Origin: Archangium violaceum
GTDB lineage: Bacteria; Myxococcota; Myxococcia; Myxococcales; Myxococcaceae
Assembly: GCF_016887565.1 (NCBI RefSeq)
Contig: NZ_CP069396.1
Coordinates: 5,872,001 to 5,936,000 of the forward strand
DNA length: 64,000 bases
Direction: 5' to 3'
In this document: positions 20,184 to 28,608 of the stretch, piece by piece
How positions within the stretch are numbered: position 1 is the first letter of the stretch
Layout: the number at the start of each line of letters is the position of its first letter
The notes under the pieces: model-generated
What the model was told of the DNA's origin: nothing
Database searches by the model: none
What the model saw: only the letters and a program-made list of their open reading frames with translations
Made by a program: the position numbers and the translations under genes

Positions 20184-20777
20184 TCAGCGGCGGGCCGGAG
20201 GGCGGCGTTCCCGCCTGACATCGCTGCTCCCTCGATTCGTCAGGATCGCGCTGGCAATAACACCGAAGAGATGATCCGCGCGTGGCGCGAGCGAGGGTTG
20301 GTCGCCGAGCCACGCGAGCGCCCCGATCAGCGCGAACAGGTCGGCGCCATCAATGTCGGTCCGCGCCATGCCTTCGGCTTGAGCGCGGGCGAGCAGCCGC
20401 GTGCCTGCCGCGCGCATTTTAACGCACGAAGCATGGAGTGCGGAATCGGGGTCTGCGATGGCGGCCACCATCGCAGCCACAACGCCGCGATAATTACGCG
20501 CGACCGCGACGGCTTCGCGTAGCCACGACACGAGAGCGTCGTCGGATGAGCCCGACGTTTCGAGTCCGCCTGCCCTTGCCGTCAGCTCGTCGAAGCTCGC
20601 GCGGAGCAAGGCCTCGAGCAACGCCTCTCGCGTCGGGAAGTGACGGTACAGCGTGCCGAGCCCGACGCCAGCTCTGCGGGCGACGTCGCGCAGCGATGCG
20701 TCGGCGCCTTGCTCGGTCACGACGTCGCGCGCGACTGCGAGTAGGTGGTCGTAGTTCTTCCTGGCGTCGGCTCTCAT
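20184..20777 (-). CDS. TetR/AcrR family transcriptional regulator
   Basis: 197 residues from the ATG at 20,777, chosen because it places the DNA-binding helix-turn-helix at the usual distance (DASLRDVARRAGVGLGTLYRHF, residues about 25-46). The longer open frame upstream runs through the divergent promoter and is unlikely to be translated. The C-terminal ligand domain is of ordinary length and unremarkable. The gene is divergent from an MDR oxidoreductase, with an operator-like repeat in the 89-bp gap, so it probably represses that neighbour and itself in response to a small molecule. Inducer unknown. Confidence 0.88.
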   Translation of the reverse strand: MRADARKNYDHLLAVARDVVTEQGADASLRDVARRAGVGLGTLYRHFPTREALLEALLRASFDELTARAGGLETSGSSDDALVSWLREAVAVARNYRGVVAAMVAAIADPDSALHASCVKMRAAGTRLLARAQAEGMARTDIDGADLFALIGALAWLGDQPSLAPRADHLFGVIASAILTNRGSSDVRRERRPPARR

Positions 20778-20786
20778 ATGTTCCAG

Positions 20787-20833
20787 TTGACAAACGGGGC
20801 ACTGCTCCGAATATGTGGAGCACCGCTCCGAAT
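20787..20833 (+). promoter_or_regulatory. Divergent promoter/operator between tetR and the oxidoreductase
   Basis: TTGACA at 20,787-20,792 is followed 17-18 bases on by an AATATG/TATGTG element, a plausible promoter for the + strand gene. Overlapping it is TGCTCC (20,803-20,808) mirrored by GGAGCA (20,817-20,822), and GCTCCGAAT is repeated at 20,804-20,812 and 20,825-20,833. Such symmetric and direct half-sites are typical TetR operators. Confidence 0.6.
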
Positions 20834-20866
20834 CCGATTGATACATCTGCCGTGAGGGACAAAGCA

Positions 20867-21877
20867 ATGTCGACAAACACGATGAAGGCGATCCGGCTGC
20901 ACGAATTCGGTGGCCCTGAGGTGCTGCACTACGAGGAGGTGCCGCTTCCCGAACTGAAGCCGGGTGAGGTGCTCGTTCGTGTTCACGCGGTCGGCATCAA
21001 TCCCCCCGATTGGTACTTGCGCGACGGGTACAAGATGCTTCCTCCCGAATGGAGGCCGCCGGTGCCCTTGCCCGTCATTCCGGGGTCGGACGTGTCGGGC
21101 GTCGTCGAGGCCGTTGCCGAGGATGTGCAGGGCTTCTCCGTCGGCGATGAGGTTTTCGGCATGATCCGCTTTCCCAGTTTCGGGGAGAGCGCTGCTTATG
21201 CCGAGTACGTCGCTGCGCCTGCGTCGGAACTGGCACGCAAGCCGGCCGGCATCGAGCACGTGCACGCCGCGGGGGCGCCGATGGCAGGGCTCACCGCGTG
21301 GCAGTTCCTGATCGAGCTGGGGCACAATGAACCGAATCCGTTTCAACCGGAGAGGCATCGACCGGTGCCGCTCAACGGTAAGACGGTGCTCGTCAATGGT
21401 GCCGGGGGCGGCGTGGGGCACTTCGCGGTGCAGCTTGCGAAATGGAAGGGTGCGCACGTCATCGCCGTGGCATCGGGCAAGCATGAGTCGTTCCTGCGCG
21501 AGTTCGGCGCCGACGAATTCATCGACTACACCAAGAGCCCTCCTGAGGACGTCGCGCATGACGTTGATCTCGTCCTCGATACCCTTGGCGGTCCCACCAC
21601 CGGTCGTTTCTTGCGCACGCTCAAGCGTGGCGGCGCGTTGTTCCCGGTGTTCTTGGGCTTCTCCGATGCCGAGGAGGCCGCGAAGCTGGGCGTCACGGTC
21701 TCGATGACCCAAGTACGCTCGAACGGCCCGCAGCTCGCGGAGCTCGGGCGCTTGCTCGATGCCGGGACGGTTCGCGTCGCCATCGACAGCACGTTTCCGC
21801 TTGCCGATGCGCGCAAGGCGCACGAACGGGCCGCCCGTGGGAACATCCAAGGCAAGATCGTGCTCATCGTCGCGTGA
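20867..21877 (+). CDS. Zinc-independent MDR oxidoreductase (quinone reductase/NADP alcohol dehydrogenase type)
   Basis: 336 residues. N-terminal GroES-like domain (RLHEFGGPEVL near 10, GINPPDWYLRDG near 45, PGSDVSGVVEAV near 75) and a C-terminal Rossmann domain with the NADPH loop NGAGGGVGHFAVQLAK near 185. The catalytic and structural zinc cysteines of alcohol dehydrogenases are absent, which places it with quinone oxidoreductase-like enzymes that reduce alpha,beta-unsaturated carbonyls or quinones. ATG at 20,867 follows GAGGG; MKAIRL at 20,882 is an alternative start. Divergent from tetR and probably controlled by it. A role in the polyketide pathway is not indicated; detoxification is more likely. 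Confidence 0.88.
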   Translation: MSTNTMKAIRLHEFGGPEVLHYEEVPLPELKPGEVLVRVHAVGINPPDWYLRDGYKMLPPEWRPPVPLPVIPGSDVSGVVEAVAEDVQGFSVGDEVFGMIRFPSFGESAAYAEYVAAPASELARKPAGIEHVHAAGAPMAGLTAWQFLIELGHNEPNPFQPERHRPVPLNGKTVLVNGAGGGVGHFAVQLAKWKGAHVIAVASGKHESFLREFGADEFIDYTKSPPEDVAHDVDLVLDTLGGPTTGRFLRTLKRGGALFPVFLGFSDAEEAAKLGVTVSMTQVRSNGPQLAELGRLLDAGTVRVAIDSTFPLADARKAHERAARGNIQGKIVLIVA

Positions 21878-21885
21878 GGACGAAA

Positions 21886-21940
21886 GCGTATAGGCGGGAG
21901 AGAGGCCATGGGGTTGGGGCGTATAGGCAGGAGAGAGGCC
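21886..21940 (+). repeat. Two-copy tandem repeat downstream of the oxidoreductase
   Basis: GCGTATAGGCGGGAGAGAGG and its near copy start at 21,886 and 21,919 (22-base unit, one mismatch, period 33). No coding or hairpin role is evident. It sits a few bases past the oxidoreductase stop, at the start of a gene-free stretch that leads into the 154-bp repeat. Confidence 0.7.
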
Positions 21941-22004
21941 GTGTTGAGGGGGAGGGCTGGAGCAGACGGGCCGAGGAGGGCCGCTGACGGGGGCCGCCTG
22001 AGCA

Positions 22005-22158
22005 GGAGTAGGCCCATGGCTCGGCCCCTTTGCGTGAGTCCCGCCATGCCCAGGCAACATCCAGGCGCCGCGGAGCTCAGGGGTTCGTGAACCCGATGAG
22101 CTGGTGACCCGCGACGACCCGGACGGTGTTGTCCGGCGGCGTCGGGTTCTTCGTGAGC
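22005..22158 (-). pseudogene. Truncated 3' copy of the lipoprotein gene at 26,541 (154-bp direct repeat, copy 1)
   Basis: Identical by eye to 26,469-26,622. On the - strand 22,077-22,158 encodes the last 27 residues of the lipoprotein at 26,541-27,743 (KNPTPPDNTVRVVAGHQLIG and on) with the same stop and the same downstream flank. At 22,158 it is cut off against the IS110 remnant, so this is a severed gene end. Confidence 0.9.
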
Positions 22159-22590
22159 TCAACGCGGGACGCACCGCACCGGCGAAGCCTCTTCCCAAGG
22201 TGCGCCATGCTTCTGGCCGTAACGAGCCGGCCTTCGATGCCCGCAGCGCGCTCTACACCTTGCTGGGGGCCGACCTCTCCCAGATTCACGGATTTGGTCC
22301 CTACACCGTGCTTCGCCTCATCGCCGAGTGCGGCGATGACATGCGCAAGTGGCCAACGGCCAAGCACTTCACCTCGTGGCTGTGCCTGGCGCCAAGCAAC
22401 AAGATTTCCGGGGGACGGCTGCTCAGCTCCCGGACGCGTCGCTCCTCCAACCGCGCGGCGACGCTGCTGCGGATAGCCGCCGTCAGCATCGGCCGTACTC
22501 AGACAGCCCTGGGGCCTTCTACCGGCGCCTGGCGGTGCGTACCGGGAAGGCCAAGGCTGTCACGGCCACTTCCCAGGCTCAACTCAAAGG
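22159..22590 (+). pseudogene. IS110-family transposase, C-terminal remnant with frameshift
   Basis: The + strand reads as the C-terminal half of an IS110/transposase_20 protein: DARSALYTLLGADLSQIHGF, GPYTVLRLIAECGDD, WPTAKHFTSWLCLAPSNKIS. Near 22,510 the homology jumps to another frame (GAFYRRLAVRTGKAKAVTAT), so there is a frameshift, and the N-terminal RuvC-like half with the DEDD residues is missing. Start and end of the element are not visible. It abuts the severed lipoprotein end, which suggests that the element, or recombination at it, carried the repeat. Confidence 0.85.
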
Positions 22591-22918
22591 GTGGCCCTTC
22601 TTCGTCCACATATTCTTCCAAGCCTGATGCGTCGAAGGCGCGTTTCTTCATCCAGGACGGATTGCCTGGGGCCAGGACCGCCCAGAGAGGCCACCGGTTC
22701 ATTGCGCACCTCCGGCCAAGTCCTCGGGCAGCTTAAACGCGGCGCGCAATTGCTTCGTCTCGTCCAGTATTTGAGCCTCCTCTAACTTGATGATTCTAGC
22801 GGGATTATCCTTGTATTTCTTGGACTTCCCGAGGCCACGGTGCCAGGAGCGAAGTCCAACTCATTTCATGGGGTGTCAGCTATGCTGGCGTGAATCACCG
22901 ATACAAGGGGGTAACCAG
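22591..22918. other. Non-coding stretch before the metalloprotease gene
   Basis: About 330 bases without a convincing gene. The first part is more IS110 decay. From about 22,780 the sequence becomes AT-richer and probably holds the promoter of the lipoprotein gene, but I cannot fix a -35/-10 pair. Confidence 0.5.
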
Positions 22919-25900
22919 TTGCTCATCGAACAGTTGCCTGGCCGTCGTTCTGGTAGACAGAGTCTTATCTCGGGTCGCCATCATGTCCTGTTGTTGCTGC
23001 TGAGTGGACTGGTGCTGGCGGGTTGTCAGACGGTCGAGGCAGAGCCAGAGAGTTCGGAGCCTGCCCAGATTGATGTCGCTCTCAGTAATCCCAGCGTTGT
23101 CCTACGCGCATATCGTGCCTACAGCCCCCCTACGCGCTGGGAAGACGCGGAACGGACATTCACCGAGCCCACGGAGTTCATCCTCCCAGCGGAGGTTCCC
23201 GTCACCTTCGGTAACAGCGGCAATCACAAGGTCGTACTCTCCTTCTTGGGTACCGGTAACGAGGTGGTGGAGTGCCAGTATCGCGGTGGAAGCAAGGAGC
23301 CCCACCCGACGACGGCTCTCGAGCTGGCGCGCGCACGTTCCTATCGCTTTGAGCGCTGTTCGAATGCGCTACAGGCGGGAGCGCGGGTGAGCACGACGTG
23401 GATCAAGCTGCATGTGCAGCTCGGCGATCAGAAGGATCCTGCGGAGCGCACCGAGGTGGAACTGCGACTGGGAGAGACCTTCCCCGAGCTTGCTCCGCCC
23501 ATCTCTCCAGAGGAGTCCGTTGCCATCCGAGAGGCCTTCTCCTGGCAACGGACCTCGGCTCTTCCCGAAACGAACGTCGAGGGACATCCGTCGCTCTACT
23601 ACTTCATCGTGTACTTGGAAGACCGGGAGCAGGCTGAGGCTCTGGATGAGATGCTCATCCATCACAGCCCCCTGCCGTTCTTCACTTCCGAGTTGGCACG
23701 GTGGGATGGCCAGCGAGGCTTGTTCAACCATCAAGGGGACGGCACGGGGCTTTTCGTTTTCGCCATCATGCCGGCGGTTACCTACAATCTGCTCAGGCAG
23801 GCCGCGCTCGATGGGGATGTCATGTATCGCGTCATCCAACCGCGTGACATCCCGGCGGAGGCCCGCGGCGCTGATGGCTCCATCTCCTACGAGGCATTAC
23901 GTCTCTCGGGGTTTCGTTACCTCGATCAGGATCCCCGCATGGATGACCTCGGGACACAGGAGAAGCCACTGTTTGGACGAATCATCCGCAAGGTGGTGGC
24001 GGCCGTGGTCGCCGTGGTCAAGGGGGTTGTCCGCGCCGTGCAGCAGGGAATCGGCCTCGTTGATCGATGGGTGACGGGCTCGGTGGACCTGGCGGTGGCA
24101 TTGGATCTCCGCAATACGGACCCCGCCTTTGGTGGAAGGATTGATCGCCTGGGAGGTGCTGGCTCGAGTACACCCATGCAACGGGCGTGGGGCGCCGGGG
24201 CAGGGCAACAGGTACGCCTGCCGGGGGTCCGCGTGACAGCGCGCCAGAGGGTATTGGGGGGGACGCTCCCCACCATGTTCACGGCTCATACCGGCGATGA
24301 TGGGGTCGCGCGGATGAAGATCGCCCGTGGCCGCGATACGTCCATCTGCCTCTCCACGGAGAATGACGCAGCGCAAATCACCCAGTTCGTCATCGAGATG
24401 GAGGTATGTGATTTCCGTGCCATTCCGGGCACGCAGCTCAGCACGAACACCACCTACAGGCTCTTCCTCCAGCACCGGCTTTTCAATGTCCTGGCACAGG
24501 CGACCGAGGGGCGTGCCTATCTCCGAGAGGTGGTGGGGAGCACACCACGCAAGGCGGAGATCCTGGTGGGGTTCTTTGCCGAGTTCTTCAGGGGATCCGC
24601 CGTGGCACCGGCGTTTGGATATCCAAACCTTGCCTATGACGCCACCCTGCTCAGCCTCATTGCGGTCGTCGGCACCAGAGTCCCATTCGCTGCCCCTCTC
24701 TTGGTCGCTGCATGGCCCACATATGCGGTGGATATCATCCTCCCAACAAGTGATGGGCCAGGATTTGATCATAACTTCGACTCACGCGGCCTCGTGACAC
24801 ATGAGTACGGTCATTTCGCAATGGCCAGCCTGCTGTATGCACAAGGCGTGCAGCATATTACTGGCGCTTATTTTGGTGCGGTGGTCCAACGAACCCGTGA
24901 GGAATTGGGAAATCCCTCCCCGGATGAAGTGCAGGCAGGCTACATCAATGAGGCGTTCGCTGACTTCTTTTCCTCTCAGGTAGCTGGGGGAACGAATTAC
25001 TATAGACCCAATTTTGAAAGCAGTCCCACGGCTCCTTCAACGAATCATTGTGGCATTGGCGTCATGGAGTACTGCCAAGCCCAAGGCACCACGGACTGCG
25101 TTGAGATCAACGAGCTGAACACCGGTGACTTCTTCGCTCGCGTCAACGGACTCGTCACGTTGTTCCATGACGCGTTCGATGGCTGGTCCAGTGGAGCCAA
25201 TAGGCCCGGTAATGGCCGAGCTTGGGGTCGTGCGGATGGAGGAACGGCTCGCCTAGCATGCGTCGTGCCGCCAGACTCCACGCTCGTATATACCCCAAGC
25301 CCTGTCAGAAATGGCGAAGACGAGGAGATCCATCTGGCGGGTGGGCAGATCCGGAACATGTTCCGATACTGGGATGCCCGGTCCAACCGTCTCTCGGAGG
25401 ATTCGGTGCTGGGTGCCCTGGCGGATACGATGCGGGAGTCGAACTACAACTGGTGCCAGCGATGCGCGCTTTTTGCTCTTCATGAGCCCGGTTACTCTCC
25501 CGGCATGTCGCAGGACCAGTTGAATAGTCTCTGTCAACAATCCCGGATCGCGAACTGGATAGGCCCCCCTCCTTCAGGTGGGTGTGGTGGTACCGCCACA
25601 CACGCCGGCATGACCTGGCGGGTATTGGATCAGAATGGCCCGTACATCCTGGTGGGGTCCGATACACAGACGGATCCCTATAATGGGGATACAAACCCCA
25701 CGGCATCCCTTCCTCTCCTGTGTCTCAATCAGGACGGGAGGCCAGCCCCTCCGGGAATTCCCTTCGACTTCTTCAATGGTTGGGCTGCCGGAGAAGTCAG
25801 GCTCACCCCTCCAATCCCCGGCTCTGTACTGACATCGCCAGCTGCCGCGAATGCCATCTGTGTCCGCGAATTTGGTGCGGGCTTCCGGATGGCGGAGTTC

Positions 25901-26008
25901 CACGATGGCGGCGGCGGTTGGCATTGGTGGGCCGAGGGGGCGCTGAGTACGACGGGCCGGTTCTGGGTGGCGATCAACGATCAGCCCGCCAATCCGTGGG
26001 ATCCCTAG
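22919..26008 (+). CDS. Secreted zinc metalloprotease-like lipoprotein (HEYGH)
   Basis: About 1029 residues from the TTG at 22,919, which follows AGGGGG at good spacing and gives a lipoprotein signal peptide (Arg-rich start, hydrophobic LLLLLSGLVLA, lipobox Cys near 37). ATG at 22,868 or 22,787 would only lengthen the N-terminus. Residues 628-632 are HEYGH, a gluzincin zinc motif, with NEAFAD (Glu678) about 45 residues on as the likely third ligand. An Ala/Val-rich segment near 350-375 is of unclear role. The last 120 residues form a Trp- and Gly-rich module (GMTWRVLD ... GGGGWHWWAEG). Codon use is less GC-biased than in core neighbours, suggesting transfer. Probably an exported predation or matrix protease; substrate unknown. 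Confidence 0.82.
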   Translation: MLIEQLPGRRSGRQSLISGRHHVLLLLLSGLVLAGCQTVEAEPESSEPAQIDVALSNPSVVLRAYRAYSPPTRWEDAERTFTEPTEFILPAEVPVTFGNSGNHKVVLSFLGTGNEVVECQYRGGSKEPHPTTALELARARSYRFERCSNALQAGARVSTTWIKLHVQLGDQKDPAERTEVELRLGETFPELAPPISPEESVAIREAFSWQRTSALPETNVEGHPSLYYFIVYLEDREQAEALDEMLIHHSPLPFFTSELARWDGQRGLFNHQGDGTGLFVFAIMPAVTYNLLRQAALDGDVMYRVIQPRDIPAEARGADGSISYEALRLSGFRYLDQDPRMDDLGTQEKPLFGRIIRKVVAAVVAVVKGVVRAVQQGIGLVDRWVTGSVDLAVALDLRNTDPAFGGRIDRLGGAGSSTPMQRAWGAGAGQQVRLPGVRVTARQRVLGGTLPTMFTAHTGDDGVARMKIARGRDTSICLSTENDAAQITQFVIEMEVCDFRAIPGTQLSTNTTYRLFLQHRLFNVLAQATEGRAYLREVVGSTPRKAEILVGFFAEFFRGSAVAPAFGYPNLAYDATLLSLIAVVGTRVPFAAPLLVAAWPTYAVDIILPTSDGPGFDHNFDSRGLVTHEYGHFAMASLLYAQGVQHITGAYFGAVVQRTREELGNPSPDEVQAGYINEAFADFFSSQVAGGTNYYRPNFESSPTAPSTNHCGIGVMEYCQAQGTTDCVEINELNTGDFFARVNGLVTLFHDAFDGWSSGANRPGNGRAWGRADGGTARLACVVPPDSTLVYTPSPVRNGEDEEIHLAGGQIRNMFRYWDARSNRLSEDSVLGALADTMRESNYNWCQRCALFALHEPGYSPGMSQDQLNSLCQQSRIANWIGPPPSGGCGGTATHAGMTWRVLDQNGPYILVGSDTQTDPYNGDTNPTASLPLLCLNQDGRPAPPGIPFDFFNGWAAGEVRLTPPIPGSVLTSPAAANAICVREFGAGFRMAEFHDGGGGWHWWAEGALSTTGRFWVAINDQPANPWDP

Positions 26009-26540
26009 AGGGCAACACGTGACGGAGATGGCCCCTGTCTTGGTCCGGACATGGGGCCAGTTCCTCCTTCTCCTTGGGGGAGCCATAGGCGCCGCCAGGG
26101 CGTCGCCGTGCCACGGGTGACGTAAGTCCGTTCTCCGTCCAGTGGCCCAGGTCTCGGCGTCTCCCTGCCCTCCTGCCAGGAGAGCCCAGCGTGAGCCTGC
26201 CCCTCCCCGGCCACACCTCGCCAGGGCACACGCTATCGCCAGGCTCCCACGAAACCCCGTCAGGCCCGCTCTGGGAGTGCCAAGCGGCGGGTTCGATTCC
26301 CGCCGCCTCCAATAGAGGTTGTCCGCCGCCTCGAGTCGACAGTTCGCGGGCGTCTTCAACGGCAAGACGTTCTGGGAGTTCCTACTGATCGCCGCTCACG
26401 TCGCGAGGTTCCAGTGATCACCAACCAGCCGGGCCGGAATGGGAACGGGCCATCACCCAGGCACGGCTGGAGTAGGCCCATGGCTCGGCCCCTTTGCGTG
26501 AGTCCCGCCATGCCCAGGCAACATCCAGGCGCCGCGGAGC
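26009..26540. other. Gap of about 530 bp with tRNA/tmRNA 3' end and scraps
   Basis: No full gene is seen. It contains the tRNA-like 3' end (26,284-26,311), a 30-codon protein-like + strand tail ending with TGA near 26,415 (GVFNGKTFWEFLLIAAHVA) of unknown family, and from 26,469 the flank that is part of the 154-bp repeat. The mix fits an old integration or rearrangement site. Confidence 0.6.
26284..26311 (+). other. 3' end of a tRNA or tmRNA (T arm plus acceptor strand), possible att remnant
   Basis: The bases fold as a perfect T arm (GCGGG, loop TTCGATT, CCCGC at 26,287-26,303) followed by the seven-base acceptor strand CGCCTCC and discriminator A. No matching 5' half (GGAGGCG or GGGGGCG) lies upstream, so it is not a gene. 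The sequence resembles the ssrA (tmRNA) 3' end; tRNA-Ser is the alternative. Integrases commonly use exactly this segment as attB, leaving such a copy at the far end of an island. Confidence 0.65.
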
Positions 26541-26622
26541 TCAGGGGTTCGTGAACCCGATGAGCTGGTGACCCGCGACGACCCGGACGGTGTTGTCCGG
26601 CGGCGTCGGGTTCTTCGTGAGC
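26469..26622 (-). repeat. 154-bp direct repeat, copy 2 (intact lipoprotein 3' end and flank)
   Basis: Matches 22,005-22,158 with no difference seen. It comprises the last 27 codons and stop of the lipoprotein gene plus 72 bases of downstream flank, which makes this the parental copy. Confidence 0.92.
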
Positions 26623-27743
26623 ACGGCGCCATTTCGCATCAGCGCGGTACGGATGCGGGTGATGGGGCTCGCGGCGTGGGCCCGGGCAAGCAGAGCGGAC
26701 GCTTCGGCGGGGATGTCCACGAAGCCGCTCACACCCGGCTGGATGCACGTGAGGACGACCTGCCGGCGCTTCGCTGGAGGCAGCACGAAGGGCGAGAGAC
26801 CCGCCGTCGGCCCATCGGTCGTCTGGAGCTGGATGATGGTGAACTCCGCGGTGCCGCAATGTCCTCCCTCGCCCGCACACCCGAGGCGGAAGGCGCGGCC
26901 GTCGAGGGGAACATGGTCGAGCAGTCCCAGGGTGGCCGTGTCCGGTGTGAAGGCCCCGCCAATGGCCGCCACGGTCGTCTCCGGGAAGTGGAAGGGCGAG
27001 TCGTTGCCGGGCGTGATGCGGACACGGACCTGATCGGTGTCGCGGAGTGGATCTCCAGGGGCCTCGTCCGCGGGAGTCCCTGGCACGGGCCCGGCGCCAG
27101 CGAGCACCTGGTAGGTGCCAGCAGAAGGAGCTGGGTTGGTGCCCGGCGCCTTGGCGACGCGCACCTCGGTGGCGCTCGTCACGGAGACGATGGGAAAGCT
27201 GCCGCTCGCCCCCGGTGCGCCTCGCAGATGCAGGTAGCGTCCCGAGTCGTCCGGCCCGAACGCAGCGCCGCCGATGGAGATCCGCGCGGTGTTGGGGGGC
27301 GCTCCCGTCCCCGCTGCCGCATGCTCCAGCACGACCTCTCCCTGACCCGTCGCGGTCGGACAGACGTACCCCGCGCCGTCCTGGAAGACGCAGCCGGGCC
27401 CCAGGTTCGCGCTCGTTCCCTCGATGGCCAGGGTGCCCACATCTCCGGCGGAGCGTGGCGGTGGGTCGGACTCGATGTCGTAGACCCAGACCTTGCAGCC
27501 GGTGATCCGCCCCGGCTCGTCGTCATGGTCGGGAGCGCGCGGTGCGGTGCTCATGTCGACGAGCACCGACACCCCGTGCCCGAGGTGGGAAGCGCCCAGG
27601 AGCCTGCGGTCCTGGATGGAGATGGTGCCTGTGTGGGTGGTAGCGGCAGTCCCCGCATCCGGGGGGACTTCGCCGGTGTCCTCCCGGGGACAACCCAACA
27701 GCGCCAGAAGGACGACGAGCCCTGGGATTCGCGATGCCCACAT
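26541..27743 (-). CDS. Hypothetical lipoprotein
   Basis: 400 residues starting MWASRIPGLVVLLALLGC: a short lipoprotein signal with Cys18 as the lipidated residue. The rest is Gly-, Pro- and Thr-rich and beta-like, with several Cys (for example in ITGCKVWVYD and TGPGCVFQDG-type stretches), as in outer-surface proteins, but I recognise no family. It is divergent from a TetR gene, with repeated operator-like half-sites in the gap, so it is probably repressed by that regulator. Its 3' end is duplicated at 22,005-22,158. Confidence 0.75.
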   Translation of the reverse strand: MWASRIPGLVVLLALLGCPREDTGEVPPDAGTAATTHTGTISIQDRRLLGASHLGHGVSVLVDMSTAPRAPDHDDEPGRITGCKVWVYDIESDPPPRSAGDVGTLAIEGTSANLGPGCVFQDGAGYVCPTATGQGEVVLEHAAAGTGAPPNTARISIGGAAFGPDDSGRYLHLRGAPGASGSFPIVSVTSATEVRVAKAPGTNPAPSAGTYQVLAGAGPVPGTPADEAPGDPLRDTDQVRVRITPGNDSPFHFPETTVAAIGGAFTPDTATLGLLDHVPLDGRAFRLGCAGEGGHCGTAEFTIIQLQTTDGPTAGLSPFVLPPAKRRQVVLTCIQPGVSGFVDIPAEASALLARAHAASPITRIRTALMRNGAVLTKNPTPPDNTVRVVAGHQLIGFTNP

Positions 27744-27767
27744 GGGACCTCCTCAACCGCGTTGTAA

Positions 27768-27843
27768 GTAATCAGTGATTACATCGGAATGGATAGACCG
27801 GAGCCCGGAGGCGCGCAATGAAATAAGCGCTGATTACATCGGA
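27768..27843 (+). promoter_or_regulatory. Operator-like repeats between lipoprotein and tetR
   Basis: GTAATCA-G-TGATTAC at 27,768-27,782 is a perfect palindrome around its central base. The half-site TGATTACATCGGA occurs at 27,776-27,788 and again at 27,831-27,843, 55 bases on. AT-rich blocks stand out from the high-GC surroundings. This is a good candidate for binding by the TetR protein encoded at 27,891. Confidence 0.7.
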
Positions 27844-27890
27844 GGCCTCGTGTTGCGGTGCCCGGAGGGGGGGCCTATGCTCGCCGCACC

Positions 27891-28529
27891 ATGTCCGCCG
27901 AGCGCCGACGGCCAATCGCCAAGAAACCTTCGTCCGCGTACCACCACGGTCGCCTGCGCGAGGCGCTGATCGCCGCCGCGCTCCGGCTCATTGGTAGCGG
28001 CGAGGACGTCAACCTTCGCGAGGCGGCACGGCTCGTGGGCGTGTCCCCGGGCGCCCCCTTCCGGCACTTCCGCGACAAGGCCGCGTTGCTAGCGGCCGTG
28101 GCCGAGGAGACGATGCTGCGCTTCCGCCGCGAGGTCACCACCGCGCTCGGCGCGGCGCCTACCGCTCCGGCCGCGCAGATCCACGCGATGGCCGTGGCGT
28201 ATCTGCGGTTCGCGCTCGGAGAGCCGGCCTACTTCCGGGCGTTCGCGCGTGCAGGTGAGCTGGGGTTCTTCGACAGCGACTTCTACAAGAAGGAGAACCA
28301 GGAGACCCTGGACGTGCTCGATGGGATGATCCGCGAAGGGCAGCAACTGGGCGAGGTGACGCCAGGCGACCAGCGAATCGTGCATCTGGCGGCGCGGGCC
28401 TTCGTCTACGGTCTGGGACGCATGTACGCGGAGGGTCACTTCGCGCGCATGGGGCTCGGCGGGGAGGATCCGCTCTCGGTGGCGGAGCAGGCGCTCGCTG
28501 TTTTCGAGCGAGGCCTCCTGCGCTCGTGA
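27891..28529 (+). CDS. TetR/AcrR family transcriptional regulator
   Basis: 212 residues from the ATG at 27,891; a longer frame starts at 27,858 but adds no domain. The helix-turn-helix is VNLREAARLVGVSPGAPFRH (residues about 38-57). The C-terminal half resembles the WHG-type TetR ligand domain (YLRFALGEPAYFRAFARAGE). It stands divergent from the lipoprotein at 26,541 across two operator-like half-sites, so autoregulation and control of that gene are likely. The ligand cannot be told. Confidence 0.88.
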   Translation: MSAERRRPIAKKPSSAYHHGRLREALIAAALRLIGSGEDVNLREAARLVGVSPGAPFRHFRDKAALLAAVAEETMLRFRREVTTALGAAPTAPAAQIHAMAVAYLRFALGEPAYFRAFARAGELGFFDSDFYKKENQETLDVLDGMIREGQQLGEVTPGDQRIVHLAARAFVYGLGRMYAEGHFARMGLGGEDPLSVAEQALAVFERGLLRS

Positions 28530-28608
28530 GGCCTGGCGGGGCGACCCCCAAACCCGTCGACCAGGTGGCGCGATGGGCATGTCACCGCGCTCATCCGGGT
28601 CTACCAAG

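Noticed and set aside
26284-26311. A complete tRNA or ssrA gene
   Set aside because: Only the T arm and acceptor strand are present; no D or anticodon arm or tag-peptide frame lies upstream.
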